In this document: one piece after another, positions 46,932-58,787 of the stretch
How the letters are laid out: each line of letters begins with the position of its first letter
How positions within the stretch are numbered: position 1 is the stretch's first letter
Assembly: GCA_022478985.1 (NCBI GenBank)
Contig: JAKSZP010000145.1
Span: 62,001-126,000, forward strand
From: Massospora cicadina
Taxonomy: Eukaryota; Entomophthoromycota; Entomophthoromycetes; Entomophthorales; Entomophthoraceae
DNA: 64,000 bases
Direction: 5' to 3'
Program-made: the position numbers and the translations under genes
Notes under the pieces: generated by a model
What the model saw: only the letters and a program-made list of their open reading frames with translations
Told to the model about the DNA's origin: nothing
The model's database searches: none

Positions 46932-46934
46932 TAT

Positions 46935-48990
46935 GCTCCCCTAGAAGTAATATTTTGCAGGCCTGACATTTCATAAACCTTGTTATGCTCCACATCAGGT
47001 CTGAGCTTAATGTTTTTCACTAACTTTTTAGAGACAAAGTTAATTGGAGCTCCACTATCAATGATGACTTAACACTTTTATCAATTAATATAAATATTGG
47101 CATAAGTGCAATTGAAATAAGAGAAAATATAGTTTATCTGAGAAATTGCAATATTGTAACCAAAAATAAAGAATTGGAAAAGCTATTCAACTACTTTGGG
47201 GAATTGGTTTTGAATGATGCCTTTCAAATCAATATGTGACCATCGTCCAAGGTACTGATATCATATTCTGGATGCCAGTTTAGCTTGAGGCTGCTTCATG
47301 TATGGTTGCGCCACCTTTTCAATCATTTCAGACTCAGTTACCTTTGATTGTGAATGAGTAACAATATGTATTCCATCTTTACTAAAATTATTTGCTTCAT
47401 AAGGTTGTTCTGATATCTCAGGAGGAACTTGAGCATAGGTGGAAATAGACTTTTCCCTGTTTATTGCGCCTGATCTTTCCCACATAAGATAATTAATTGT
47501 TACTATGTTAATCAGTTTACCTTGCACATTTTAGTATGGCATAACTTCAATGTATGGCATCATTGCTACACTTGTTACAAGTTACTGAAGTTTTTACAAT
47601 GGCCATTTTAGGTTTCTCAAACACATAATGCTAACTTCAGGGTTGGTTAATGTTTGAAAATTATTGGGGGATTTTCCCAAGTGATAAATATCTCCAGCAA
47701 TGGCGTTATGGTAGCTTTTGTTAGGGGCATCAAAGATGATCCCACAGAACATTAAACTTTTACTATCTGGGAAGATTTGTATCCATATCTAAGGAAGAGA
47801 TAATGGCCCAATGCAGATCCTTATGGCCCTGAAGTGACAATTTCATTTCAACTTGTGTATTGAAATCAGTTAACTCTTTAGCCCTATTTAGTATCTGGGC
47901 TTCTTGGTAGAATTGTTCACCAAAGGTATCAATGGAATTAATCCTTTCAGAACTGAATGCTCATACATTCTTGTTTCAGTTGGCGAAGTATTTAGGGCTG
48001 CCAACCCCCCCCATAATGGCCTTTTTACCCCTGCATAATTTTGTTCATTGGCAGCTAATTGGGCTAATACAAAATATAACTCTCTGTATTAAGGCAGTTA
48101 ATCACAGTAACAGCATTATGGCGGTCTCCACATACTACCTTAGCCATCTCAAAAAGCCTAAAGGACGCAGGAAAATGATTTTTTGAAACTTCAGCCTTTT
48201 GGAGTGGGCAGAAATTCTACTTTCTAGAAGGGATTGTAGCTGGTAATTCCACGCCTGCTATAAACTCTACTTGATTATTCAGGACGTTGTAACGGATAAG
48301 AATCAAGGGTTTCAGGCGCCTTTGCAGGTTCCTATGACTGAATTCATTTGGTCTATCATCCCCAGATAAAGAACCCTCATTTGAAAAGGACAGATCTGCT
48401 TTAGGGGCTCTCTTAACAATTGCAAGTGGCTCCTTCCAACTTGGAGTGAAAATTTGTAACGGTCTTCTCTCATTTCTTTCAGCCCAACTTTCATGACTTT
48501 AACTTCTGATTCTTCCACTGCAGTTTATCTACCTCCTAGTAAGTTAAAGGAGTTTGTCATCATCTTTGTCTGACAATTCATTTAGCATCATGACTTGATC
48601 TTGAATGTCGATCATTCTGAACCCTGCTTCATCATAATACCTTTCACGGAATCAACTCTCCCCAGCAAGATCTCCTCTCATTAATGAATACAGAGTCCAA
48701 AACATGAGCTACAGGTCCTGCTAAATTGGAAAACTCCCTAACTTCAGCCTGTTCTAGATTATTCATATCGCTTAATAGTAGTCACAGTTTTAGTATATAT
48801 TATTATTGTATTTGCTGTCTAATGGGAAATACATTGATTCATGAATTATTACAGTGGTCTAATTTACAACATATTACAAATTCAGTCTTTTGTGGTTTCT
48901 GAAATCACCAGTCTTGAATCGGCCACTTCCTCTACACTCAAAGGTTTGCTGATCATATTGAATTCTTAATGATGGGTAACGTTAGCTCAA
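46935..48990 (-). pseudogene. Gyp-3 gag-protease remnant
   Basis: The protease site IIDSGAPINFVSKKLV at about 47022-47068 keeps D-S-G, unlike Gyp-1 and Gyp-2. Downstream KLRPDVEHNKVYEMSGLQ aligns with KHDVDHQMVYRTAG of Gyp-4. Gag pieces include 47261-47527 (hydrophilic, Ser/Gln-rich), 48312-48518 and possibly a broken knuckle (CNKC) near 47575. All frames are broken. Confidence 0.7.
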
Positions 48991-49000
48991 AAACTCCCTA

Positions 49001-49012
49001 TAGTGAGCACCA
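49001..49012 (-). promoter_or_regulatory. Gyp-3 primer-binding site
   Basis: The minus strand reads TGGTGCTCACTA one base inside the 5' LTR, identical to Gyp-2 and Gyp-4. Confidence 0.75.
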
Positions 49013-49013
49013 T

Positions 49014-49798
49014 TTGACGAAAAGTGGCAACTGCACAGGTTTGCAAGGGATAACACATAAATTAACAAATCTTCATATCTGATGACTGGAAGTATAATCT
49101 GAACCATTAATGGATCAGTTAAATTGGAGTCTTGTTTTTTAAGATATCTTGGCAACCATTGCCTACAATAACCTAAAGCAATACTAGTAAAATCTAGTAT
49201 GATCAATAAACAAGGTAGCTTTACTAGTGATACTATTTCATATATGTATACTTGACTCATGGCAATCTAATGCCCACTTATCAAAACATTGGCATAAGTC
49301 GTTAACAACCTAGTCTAAGTTATCCTTAGCACAAATCGCCAGCTTTTAAACTAAATAATTATTGGCAATATAATGCTCAACTATGAAACCCTAGACATCC
49401 ATTGCCAAAGAGATTTACCTTAAAACTATTATTTGATCTGCAGCATTTGACAACTATTGGTTAAGAATTCCACTAACTCAATTACTAAAGCTGAGGAGAT
49501 CGTGACTCAAGTCTGGTAACCTAAAAGCTATTAAGGTTTGTCCCTGATAACTTGTGTAAGTCTGATCATTAGATCAGCCATAACTAATCCCTTTATCAAC
49601 ATAATTTTAATTTGGAAATTCCCTCAGAAACCTAAATTTTATCAAAATATTTCCAATTGATTAAATGCTAAATTAGAGCTTCCTCCTTAGAAGTCTAAAA
49701 GTTATTGAAATTAATTATCATAATCATCATTCATCCTCAATTAATAAAACTAGTATTAGATCATATTGGAAAAGCATAATTTGGTTATAATCCCAGCA
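49014..49798 (-). repeat. Gyp-3 5' LTR
   Basis: It pairs with 28754-29543. The right end (…tcccagca) is followed by acaat, the target duplication also found at 28749-28753. Confidence 0.82.
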
Positions 49799-49955
49799 AC
49801 AATTTGTCAAATAGATCTGAGGTTGAAAATATGTTTAATAAATTAACTCCTGTATATTTTTTGGGGAAAGTCTGACCAGGGGACGGACACTTTTGATAAG
49901 ACACTAAACAACAAAATAGCTTCAGCGAGAGGAGGGCACCCCAGAGAAGCAGACT

Positions 49956-52900
49956 CTATCTCCTATTGCCAGTGGGAACGTTAAGAGAAGGGAGGGGGGT
50001 AACGTGTGCAGGGGCATGCGCCACTATTGAGCACGTATGTAGGAAGGGGTATGAAACTATGAACCAAACCAGAAACCAGGACGAGACCAACTGGTGGCAA
50101 CGGGTGGGAAGTACCCAAACATCCACGCTTGAAAGTGGTCCACTATGTGTGACTGGAACCGGCGTTGAGCTTCCTGGAGGGTGGGAGTGGTACCTGAGAT
50201 AGCATCTAAGACAATCATATGTATAGTCCACATAGCTTTTGCGACTACCAAGGCATGGAGGGAGGGTAGAAGAGGGGAAGCCATGGATAAAGAAAACATG
50301 TCCTTAGACAGGCTGAAGGTCTGTGCCTGATCCTGGAGAAACAGACGTCGTACCTCACGCCATATCTCTTTTGATGGATGGCACTCTTCCAGGCAGTGAA
50401 CCAGCATTCCATACTGGCCACACACGACACAGGATGAGTACAAAGCGTTAGATGGTTTGGCAATATGGTATACCCATTTCAAGCAGCGCCACACATGGGA
50501 ACAAATATGCAGTTGCAGAAGAGGGTGGTGGGCGTACTTCTAAATGCCTTTCTGGGTATCTAGGGGGTAAAGGTGTCCATCATGTCCAGGTAGTCCACCC
50601 TGGCCATGGTAGGGGGTCTCATGGGTATTACTCTGTTCAGAATGGGAAGTTCTTGTACCTCCTGGGTGAACTGGGGAGAGGGACGCCCCCTCTGGGCGGT
50701 GTTTCCAAAGATTTGAATTCTCCACTCAGCACTCTGCATGGAGAGTAGGATCCTTTTGAAGTGGGGCGACGTCCCATGTGGGCCCACAGCAAAAGGATTT
50801 GAGGCAAGGTACTTTAACAGAGAGTGGGGGTGGGAAGGATTGGTGAGGCACAGGGCATAAGAGAAGTTGGAGTGGGCCGCGCGGGACCAGTGCTGGGCTG
50901 AGATCGTAGTGTTAGTGATGGCAGCAATACAGGTGCCAAGGATTTTGGCAGCATGGGCCTCAAAGTTGAGCAGGCCCATACCATCACTATGACAAGGGCT
51001 AAACATGACATCTAGGCGCACTGGCGATGGGCGGCCTAACCAAAGCCACCATTACAGAAGGGCGTATAATGACTTGAAGAAACAAGGGGAAAAGGCAATA
51101 TCATGGGCCTCAAACCAAACTTTAGAGAGGAGCATAGAGTTGGCTAGCACTACCCTGCCTGTAAGGGAGGTGCGATGGGCTTTTAGGGAAGCTATGAGTA
51201 TATAACGTTTTCCAGGATATGGTTTTCCATCACTATTGAGGCGTACCCTCCTGCCTCCAGCCAAACCCCCAAATGGCGGACAGGGCCAACGGTGGGACGT
51301 GGCACAAAGGGGAATATGAGCGGGGCGGAGTGGGGTGGGCAGAGCAGGGCAAGCGATACCGTGCACTAGTTGATGAGGCAGGTAGGAAATGGGGCGCTGG
51401 GGCCCAGCAGGCTTGATACCGACCAAGGAGAACAATTTCAGTTTTGGAGGCGTTGAGTTCTGCATTACTTACCCTAAAGTAAACCTGGATAGTACCTTCA
51501 AGCACGCGTGCATCATGATTGTTAGACACCCCAACCACACAATCATCAGCAAACGCCAACATCTTGACTGGGGCTTAGCCTTACACATGGACCCCAGTAA
51601 GGCGGGCATTCACATTTCAAAGAAGTGGGTCAAGGCTGAAGTTAAAAAAAAGTGGGTTAAGAGGGTCCCCTTGAAGTAGGCCCCTTTGAGGGCGGATTAC
51701 ATCCGTGAGGAAGCCAGGGCCACGCACAGCCATTGTGGCAGATTTCATTAGAAACATCACCCAATTAATGAAGCGAAAGGGGAGGTGGAACTTGTGGATG
51801 CAGGCTCTGAGGTATTCCCAGTTGACTCTATCATAGGCATTCTGCTGGTCTAAAAACACAAGTGCTCCAGAAGCCGTTGATTGACAGATGTTGGCTACGG
51901 TGTGTATATTGCCCCAAATCGACCTTTTTAGTAAAACTGAATTATTCAGAGGTAATGAGAGCAGAGGCAATTACCCCTAGACGGTTAGCCATGATTTTAG
52001 TAAAATTTTTGTGTTTGTTTAGTGAGTTAAATGGGGCGCCAGTTGGCCAAGTCCAGCTTACCCCCTTCCTTGTATAATTTAATTGTGAAGGCCTCTTTCC
52101 CTCCAGGCAGGAGGCGCGTTTCCAGAAGGCATTGGTTCAGAGAGGCAAGCAGCAAGGAGGAAAAATCTTTGAAATACTTCTTATAGAACTCATAAGGGAT
52201 GCCATCTGGGCCTGGGCATTTTCCTTACAGTGCACCATGAACGGCAGACCAGAGTTTGTCCTGAGTAATCAAATTCATCAACTCTGGGAATCAGGAAACA
52301 ATGCAGATGTGTGCGCTTTTGAGAAATTTTTCAATTTCAGCCAGTGGAATTGAATCAGATCGATACAATTTGTAGTAATAATTTTGTTTTTTGATTGCCA
52401 CTTTGGCCAGCATATCCGCGATGGAGTGATCTGGCCTTTTCACCTGTGTGCAGGCCAAACTCTGGCGCGGTGCAAAGAATTTTCAAAAAAGTAAGCAGAG
52501 CACATATCACCCGCTGTAATATGCTTTGCTTTATACTGAACAAAAACCTGATGCTTGTGTTGTCTCACCAGGCGTTAAGGCAGGTGGACACTTCCACCCA
52601 TTTGCAATCCCAATCTGTGCTGTAGACTGCAACAGGGACGTTAGACTCCAGGTGGTCCAACTCTGCCAGCATGCGCAAAATGACTGCTGAGGCGGCCTAT
52701 GAGCGGTGGGAGGAGAGGTGGCAAGCCTGACAGATTGTGTTCGCCTTGAAGGTCGACCAGGTGGAAGTTGAGCCTGCACATAATGGTGCGACAAACTCTG
52801 GAGCTGAGGTCATGGATTTCACCCACAAGGAAAATCTTGGTGACACTATTTCAGCTGGGCAGAGTTTGCACCATTTTGGCACCTGGGCTACTGGATTGGA

Positions 52901-53612
52901 AAAACAGAAGGAAACTGGTATCATTCTGTGGTTGGAGAATTCAATTTTCATCATGGTAAAGTGAGAAATTTGGGATTAAAATTTCAATGTCATGAGAATA
53001 AGGTCAATGCGGATCATGGATCTTAGTGGGCCATTGTGTACGTGGGGGCGCAACATGTTGGTGAGTAGCAGATAATGATGTGGCAAAGTATCAAACAACC
53101 CTGGGGTGGCTTTGAGAATGCGAAGTTCAATGTGCCCCTGTGGGGGTGTAGGCGATGAGGGCCAGCGGTCTGTGGATGGGTTCATCCAGCAGTTCATGTC
53201 ACCAACAATGAATGGGTCAGGGGGTAGCGGAATGGAATTGACTGCTGATAAAAATTCCTGACATTCTCATGCACAGGTTGGGGCATAAATGTTTATGACA
53301 GCATGCACTTTGTCATTTCACAAAAAGGTGACAACAAGGACATGGCCAAATTAGGTATGTCTTTGATGAAATAATTTTAAAACTATGGTTCACTCAAACT
53401 AGCACCTCACAGTGCATAGGTTAAAAGGAGAGGGAAGGGAGGAGTATGGTTTTCCATGATTCCTCAGTACCGCACAGACAGTGGGTTTCCTGAAAAGCCA
53501 GGATGTCCACAGGTAAATTATTCTGTAAAAAACTCAGTTTCTTAGCCTGGGACGGCAAGGCCTTGAGTCCAGCGATGTTCAATGTCCCTAAAGTAGAGGC
53601 TTCCCCCATCAC
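49956..53612 (-). pseudogene. LINE copy 2 ORF2: endonuclease / RT / zinc finger (broken)
   Basis: It starts near 53612 (MMGEASTLGTLNIAGLKA). The APE endonuclease has NNLPVDILAFQETH, VGDMNCWMNPSTDRW and MIRIDLILM (52976-53612). The RT has LVFLDQQNAYDRVNWEYL (51617-51970), where the usual Lys of QKAYD is Asn, and the catalytic MLAFADDCVVG at about 51530-51562. The zinc finger CVVCGQYGMLVHCLEEC lies at about 50375-50430. Frame breaks occur between the endonuclease and RT and within the RT. ORF1 ends about 55 bases upstream. No RNase H is seen. Confidence 0.87.
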
Positions 53613-53668
53613 ACCTTAGGTGCGAGGGGAAGGGCACCTGAGCCCTTCAACCTTCTAATTTCATCACG

Positions 53669-54910
53669 TCATTGCTTGGCAGCATGGGTATTCTGTGCTA
53701 TGGAGTATGTGTCGGAGTGGGAAGCTTTAGCAGTGGGGCTTACGTTGGCTTTTGCCTTCTGCTTTTTCCCCACTGTGGGATGAGTTTTTTGCGGTGTGTG
53801 CATTTTTGGTGCACCAACACTTGGAGGTGGAATTTTGGCAGAATTATCAGTGAGCAACTCAGTCCCAATTGATGCTTGGGCGCATTGGTTGGGTGAATCC
53901 ATCTCACCCATCAGGTTTTCGGCTTGGGTGTCCCAATCTGATTGGTTGAGGGATTCGCAAGCTGCTTCTGCCATGAAAGTATCAATGTCCTCCTGGAGCT
54001 GGGCTGGTGGGATTGCGGATGCAGTCTTGGCCGCCTCCTTGGCCGCCTCCTTGTGGGCCTCTTTGGCCTTCTTCCGCTCTTGTGTGGACACTGGTTTTAC
54101 TAGAATATAGCAGCCTTGCGCTCCCCACAGGAAGGCTGCATCAGTGTCTAGTGCTAGTTCGTAGTGGGTGTCTGTACCACACATTGCATCTGAGAGATTT
54201 TTGTTTGAGTAATGCCCTCCTTGGAGGGGCAGGTATGGGCCTTGTGGCCAAAAGCGTGACAGAAAGTGCAGATAGGAGGCGCACTATCCACAGTGACCCT
54301 GAATGAATGGGTGTTTTGCCCATTGAATTTGACATAATCAATGTGTGGAATTTGGGTCAAATCCTCTGCTATCCCCACGGTTGGGGTGAGAACACCAATC
54401 GCTTTACCTGTGCACAGGTTTGGCATTAGCATAGAGCTGCATTTCGAAGGATTGTATTTCTCCATATACATTGAGCCCAGCCTTCAGGTGGTGCTCTATC
54501 ATGGTGCGCTTGACCATTGTAGGCAGGAAGTCAAAAGTTACTAATGTTTAATTTATTTTAGTCCAGTGGGTGCGCTTCATTTTGACCACCTGTTGACCAT
54601 CCAGGAGGTCCACTACTACTCGCACCTTTGAAGCTTCATCTGCCACTTCCTTATTTTTAAAGCCAAGATCCAGCCAACCACATGGCATGGAGTGGGGTGC
54701 GACGTACACCGCGTTCAGAAAATGTGTGTACATCTCCACAAAACATTATCCAAAGCGAAGTTTGCTGAATATCCAGGAAAACACAACCCCTTGTTCCACC
54801 AACAATAGTGGTTGGGAGTGTGGCGTATTGATGAACTGGTTGCAGCATGCTTGCCAGGCCAAAATTCAGGGAAATGGTAACAGCCAGTTTTTTATTGCTA
54901 ATTTATCTAT
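53669..54910 (-). pseudogene. LINE copy 2 ORF1: zinc-knuckle protein (broken)
   Basis: The N-terminal part appears in two frames (GCVFLDIQQTSLW at 54657-54848; GWLDLGFKNKEVADEASKVR at 54548-54739). The zinc knuckle CTFCHAFGHKAHTC (about 54225-54270) follows TVDSAPPI. The C-terminal half is open at 53669-54184 with the Ala/Lys helix (KKAKEAHKEAAKEAAKTA) and ends IAQNTHAAKQ. Breaks lie near 54150, 54475 and 54700. It corresponds to ORF1 of copy 1 across its whole length. Confidence 0.85.
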
Positions 54911-55116
54911 TCCACCGGACTGACTTGGGCATTTACAAAACTTGGTTGATGTAAGGGCCAATACCTGTGCCCTTAACTTTACTTGCCCAACTGCTCCTCA
55001 ACATTGGGTGCCAACTAATCTTCTCAATGAGATTATCAAACTTTACTTAGATTTAAATTGAATTTGTTCCAAAAGTGTTTGCAAAGAGAGAGAAAAGTTT
55101 TAACAAATTAACTCCT

Positions 55117-56418
55117 AAACATATACTTATAAGAAAGTTTTATCAATATATCTCATTATTGCTAAGTATCTCACAGTACTCTCACCATTTGGAAGCATAC
55201 AGGGCATAAAAATAATATCTGACTCTTTGGTATCTTCTGTGAAATTACTCCCTTAATAATTGATAAACTTTTCCAGATGCAAGCTATAGTACATGTTAGA
55301 GATTCCTTCTCTGGTAGCTTGTGGACAATTCTAACAAGAACTAACACTCCAGCGGTATATTCACCAGATAAAAGGATATAAGAGTATAAGATTATACTAT
55401 ATTTTTTAGATCATATGTTTTTTCTCTTTTCCCCTTTTTTTGTGAATGATCAGGCGCTAGTGTTTTTACCTTGAGGGATCTTAACCAGCTCATCATGCAA
55501 TTTTCTCCTGACTTATATAATTACACATATCAATTTTGCCCTTGAACAGTTTAGATAGCAATTTTCAGCCTTATTGGAGGAAAATTGCTCTCATTTCTAG
55601 GAGGATCTTGGATACATTATTACAACTCCAAGGTGCATGATTACCCCTAAATAAGACTAATTAGAGCTACAACATACAACTTATAAACAATAATTGAATA
55701 CAATAGTTAATATAGCTCTAATTATGATCTTGAAAAGCTTCTTAATAGCACGAGTTCTTTAATTTGGTCTATCCATGTTTAAGTGCATATTGTGCCAATT
55801 ATATTATTACATATAATTTAGCCTCTGTGCATAATATTTAATTAATATAATGATTAAAAGTAGGTGCAACTTAATCGATGCTTTAAGACCCGCTTGTTGC
55901 ACCTAAGTGGGCCCCATTATCAGGCATCAATCGTTATATCAATGCTAATTATAGCAATGCTAATTGGGATTTGTGCAAGATAATAAAGGAGATTTTAAGT
56001 TGAGCTTATTATATCAGCTAAATCTATTAAAATGAAAAAACAAGGGATTCATCAATGAGAGTAATCCATCGCAAATGATAATTTTGTCAGAGGATTTACT
56101 ATCTGAGTCACCCACCAGAATTTAACGGCATTTGCAACGCTTTAATATTCTGTAACCAATGTAATGATGGAGTGATTTAATGGCATCCTAATCTCTAATC
56201 CTAAATAATGATACCACTGATCCTCTCTATTGTACTAAATATTTGCCAAGCGCTATCTCTGCTTACTGCAATAATAATTATTGGACCATTATTACCATTT
56301 TAAATGCATTGTTTGGTAGGAGTCCCAACTACCTAATGAAATGCAAAACATCTTATAAGGCTAATCCAAAAGTTTCTGAAAAAAAATTTTATGTAGACAA
56401 TTGCTGATGGTGAAAAGC
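55117..56418. other. AT-rich intergenic stretch, nothing recognised
   Basis: No frame longer than background and no repeat ends were identified. A GC-richer island near 55885-55930 has no feature I can name. Confidence 0.5.
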
Positions 56419-58343
56419 ATTTCTTTCTGCTTGACATCACTTTTAAGTGAAGTTTTTATGAAAAGCATCCATTAAATTTTACATCGCTACCTCCACCATA
56501 TCAGTTTTCATTTTATGTCAGCGGATTCGCCACCTGCTGCCCCAGCATGGGGCAGCAGCGCTCCACCTGCTAGCATTTTCCGCCCTTCAGGCAAATGCAT
56601 GCAAACTGGCTCATCCAGTCCGCCTAATGCATCAGGCCAATGTGTCCCTCCAAGGGACTTATTATTACACAGCGCGAGTCCACCCAACCCACCCCACCCA
56701 CTTTCCCTACCCTGATCCAATATTTGCTTTTGCCTCTGATTTGAATGCAGGCATCTCTTCCCATATGCTGACAAAGCAATAACTGAGCTTGCAACATCCA
56801 CATTTTCACCAGCAGAATTTATTGACTTCCGCCCTTATAAGGGCTATTTTGATATTGGTTTTCCCACTGAAGAGGGCGCAGCTTCTGCAGCAACTACGCC
56901 CTTAATATATAAAAACACTCCTATTACCACAACCCATACACACCTCCCCAGTGACAACACAATGGTGGTGACCTTTGCAAACCTTCCTTCACACCTTCCG
57001 CCTTAAACACTCTATGAAGATCTGATGATGGGGCTATCCAAATATGGTACAAACCCCATCCTCCACTTCCTGGTCCCAAGTGGAGCTGAGAGGTTAGCAG
57101 CACCACAGGCAATGGCCACCATTACCCCTCACCAGCCAACCATAGCCCAGCACGTCCCACCACATGCCCATATCCCATCTGCACCAGATCACTTCTTTTG
57201 GGCTCATATTGACAATGGCCACACCATTTGTCCCCTCTGCCATGAGTTTGATCATTCCAAAAAATACTGTAGCTACAATATATTTCAAGCGGAATCTGCC
57301 AAGCCCACACATGAGGCCGCACAAACAGTATTTGAGTGGGGATTTTGGCTGCCCCCCCCCCCTCCAGCTGAACGCTCAAAAATCAACAAAACTTTGCAAC
57401 CAAAGCTCAAGCCAGCTTAATTTCTAATAATATACCCAATCAGGAGCAGGTTTGGACCCATATTCAGTCCACCAATTTAATGCCTAAAAACTTACCCAAC
57501 TAAAACCTCATCCCTCCAAATCAATCACGCTCAATCAAAATCCCTGGGACTTATTGGATGAAATAACTGAATTTGGGGAAATTGTACCACCTTCAGACTT
57601 TCCAATTAATTTGGAACCATATCTTCCTTCAGATTTTGATGGCCATTCCTAACTAAGAAATATATCCCCAAAACCACCGCCACCCCATTCTTAAGTGACC
57701 ATCAACTTACTGAAGCCTCTGTGGCCTCTCCTGATAGCTGCCATCTCTGTGAAGCCATGGCACAATCTGTCACTCAATTTAATGAGGGACTACATAAAAT
57801 CAATTACCCTGCCAATTTCACTGAGGTTATAAAGATGGAAATTGAACGATTAAGGGACACCGCCACCTCTGCTGTCAAGCAAGTTGTTGCACTGTCAGAA
57901 TTTTCCCCCACCACACGTATCACCAGAGCCAATATAACTAAAATTTCCCAGCTTCCCAATGCACGCATACAACTGAACACCATGTTGCCAAATTCCTGGA
58001 GGCTGTGCTCCAGGCCCAGCTTGTTGACAAAGAGCTTAACCCTTTTCCATTTTTCATCAACCCGCACCCTGCGGATTCCCCAACCCCTTTGCTCTCAGCT
58101 TTAGTCCATCTCTTTATTAGTGAAGAAGAAATTGATAATCTGTCTGATACCCCCTTCCTCTCCCCCTCCGCCATGGTGGGTTAAGCGGTTCACAACTGCT
58201 ACACTTGGTTGGCTAGGTTTTCCTTTTTGTTTTGGTGTTTTGCCACTCATTTAGGGCATTTGGTTTGTGTTTTTGGTCATTATTTTGTATCAGTACTGTC
58301 TGTCCCCTGGTCATCTTACCTCAAATAAATTTATATAATTTAC
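56419..58343 (+). mobile_element. NA2: ORF1-only non-autonomous retroposon
   Basis: It has the same plan as NA1 on the plus strand. The 5' end TTTCTTTCTGCTTGACATCA matches NA1 and the LINE 5' end, and the 3' tail is GTCTGTCCCCTGGTCATCTT followed by CCTCAAATAAATTTAT. The 1.9-kb body encodes one zinc-knuckle protein and no RT or endonuclease. I found no convincing target duplication (TTGCTGATGG left, GTTGATAATGG right is only suggestive), so the ends are approximate. Confidence 0.82.
56515..58184 (+). pseudogene. NA2 protein: ORF1-like with zinc knuckle and conserved C-terminal domain
   Basis: A single frame runs from 56515 to 57420 with three in-frame stops (near 56716, 56737 and 57004). It covers a Pro-rich start, HLFPYADKAITELATSTF, EFIDFRPYKGYFDIGFPTEE and the knuckle CPLCHEFDHSKKYC (57235-57276). 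The same frame reopens at 57721 (MEIERLRDTATSAVKQVVAL, coiled-coil-like). A frameshift near 57970 leads to HHVAKFLEAVLQAQLVDKEL and NPHPADSPTPLLSALVHLF, with TAA at 58182-58184. It is the best-preserved member of its type here. The ancestral protein would be roughly 550 residues. Confidence 0.8.
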
Positions 58344-58579
58344 AGTTGATAATGGTTTTGACTAATTTAAATCTTAGCTGCTTAGAATTTACTATGCTCC
58401 ACAACCCAAAAAACTGGTCATTTAGAAAAATGTATACTTATATACAATTTTCAAATAATTAAAGTTATTTTCTTCATCAATGACTAGGTAAGTGATAAAA
58501 TATTAGTCATAAAATGGTATAGTCCTTACAATTAAATCATTAATTTAAATTAACACTACAATATCAATGCATCACAGAA

Positions 58580-58601
58580 CCATCTAGTACTAAAAAAATA
58601 G
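58580..58601 (+). mobile_element. Roughly 22-bp retroposon stub with poly(A)
   Basis: CCATCTAGTACTAAAAAAA is the same ending as the 48-bp stub at 39892-39939. The flanks caatgcatcacag (58567-58579) and caatacatcacag (58603-58615) look like a target duplication with one change. Given its length it could be coincidence, but the exact 19-base match to the other stub argues against that. Confidence 0.65.
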
Positions 58602-58654
58602 CAATACATCACAGGACATCACAGTAAACTGGTACATAGCATTCTGACCTTTTA

Positions 58655-58787
58655 AGTAAATGAGGCTTGTTGACCTTATTACAAATATACCACGCTGAGT
58701 TTTTAGCCTGTGCTTGATTTGAACTTGTGTTGATAAAAACCTGACCCATAATGGAGCAGGAATCATCCCATTATGCTACCATTCATC
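58655..58787 (-). mobile_element. SINE copy 2
   Basis: This 133-bp insert is bounded by a perfect 17-bp duplication, agcattctgacctttta (58638-58654 and 58788-58804). On the minus strand the head reads GGTAGCATAATGGGATGATT (A-box-like) and CAAGTTCAAATCAAGC (B-box-like). The body GCGTGGTATATTTGT and tail AAGGTCAACAAGCCTCATTT match SINE copy 1. The two heads are diverged, so the copies are old or from different tRNA-headed subfamilies. Confidence 0.85.

Larger units (their letters stand above)
28754..49798 (-). mobile_element. Gyp-3: old Ty3/gypsy element split by nested insertions
   Basis: LTRs at 28754-29543 (3') and 49014-49798 (5') share order and landmarks (CTGCACAGG, then GACTCATGGCAATCTAAT). 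A perfect five-base target duplication, acaat, lies at 28749-28753 and 49799-49803, so both ends belong to one insertion event. The interior, read on the minus strand, gives gag-protease (46935-48990), then RT-RNase H-integrase in pieces at 45407-45679, 34005-34748 and 29544-32085. The gaps are a probable solo LTR (45680-46931), Gyp-4 (34754-45401) and NA1 (32101-33989). Removing these restores gene order. It is the oldest layer in the nest. Confidence 0.87.
49852..55099 (-). mobile_element. LINE copy 2 (near full length, decayed)
   Basis: This 5.25-kb minus-strand LINE has the same two-ORF plan as copy 1. It is flanked by ttaataaattaactcct (49835-49851) and ttaacaaattaactcct (55100-55116), a 17-bp duplication with one change. 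Its 5' end is AACTTTTCTCTCTCTTTGC and its 3' tail GTGTCCGTCCCCTGGTCAGA. It landed about 50 bp beyond the 5' LTR of Gyp-3. The two copies are clearly diverged and carry different breaks, so they are independent insertions. Confidence 0.93.

Noticed and set aside
56419..58343. A target duplication for NA2 (TTGCTGATGG / GTTGATAATGG)
   Set aside because: The match needs a gap and is too weak to count, so I left the ends approximate.
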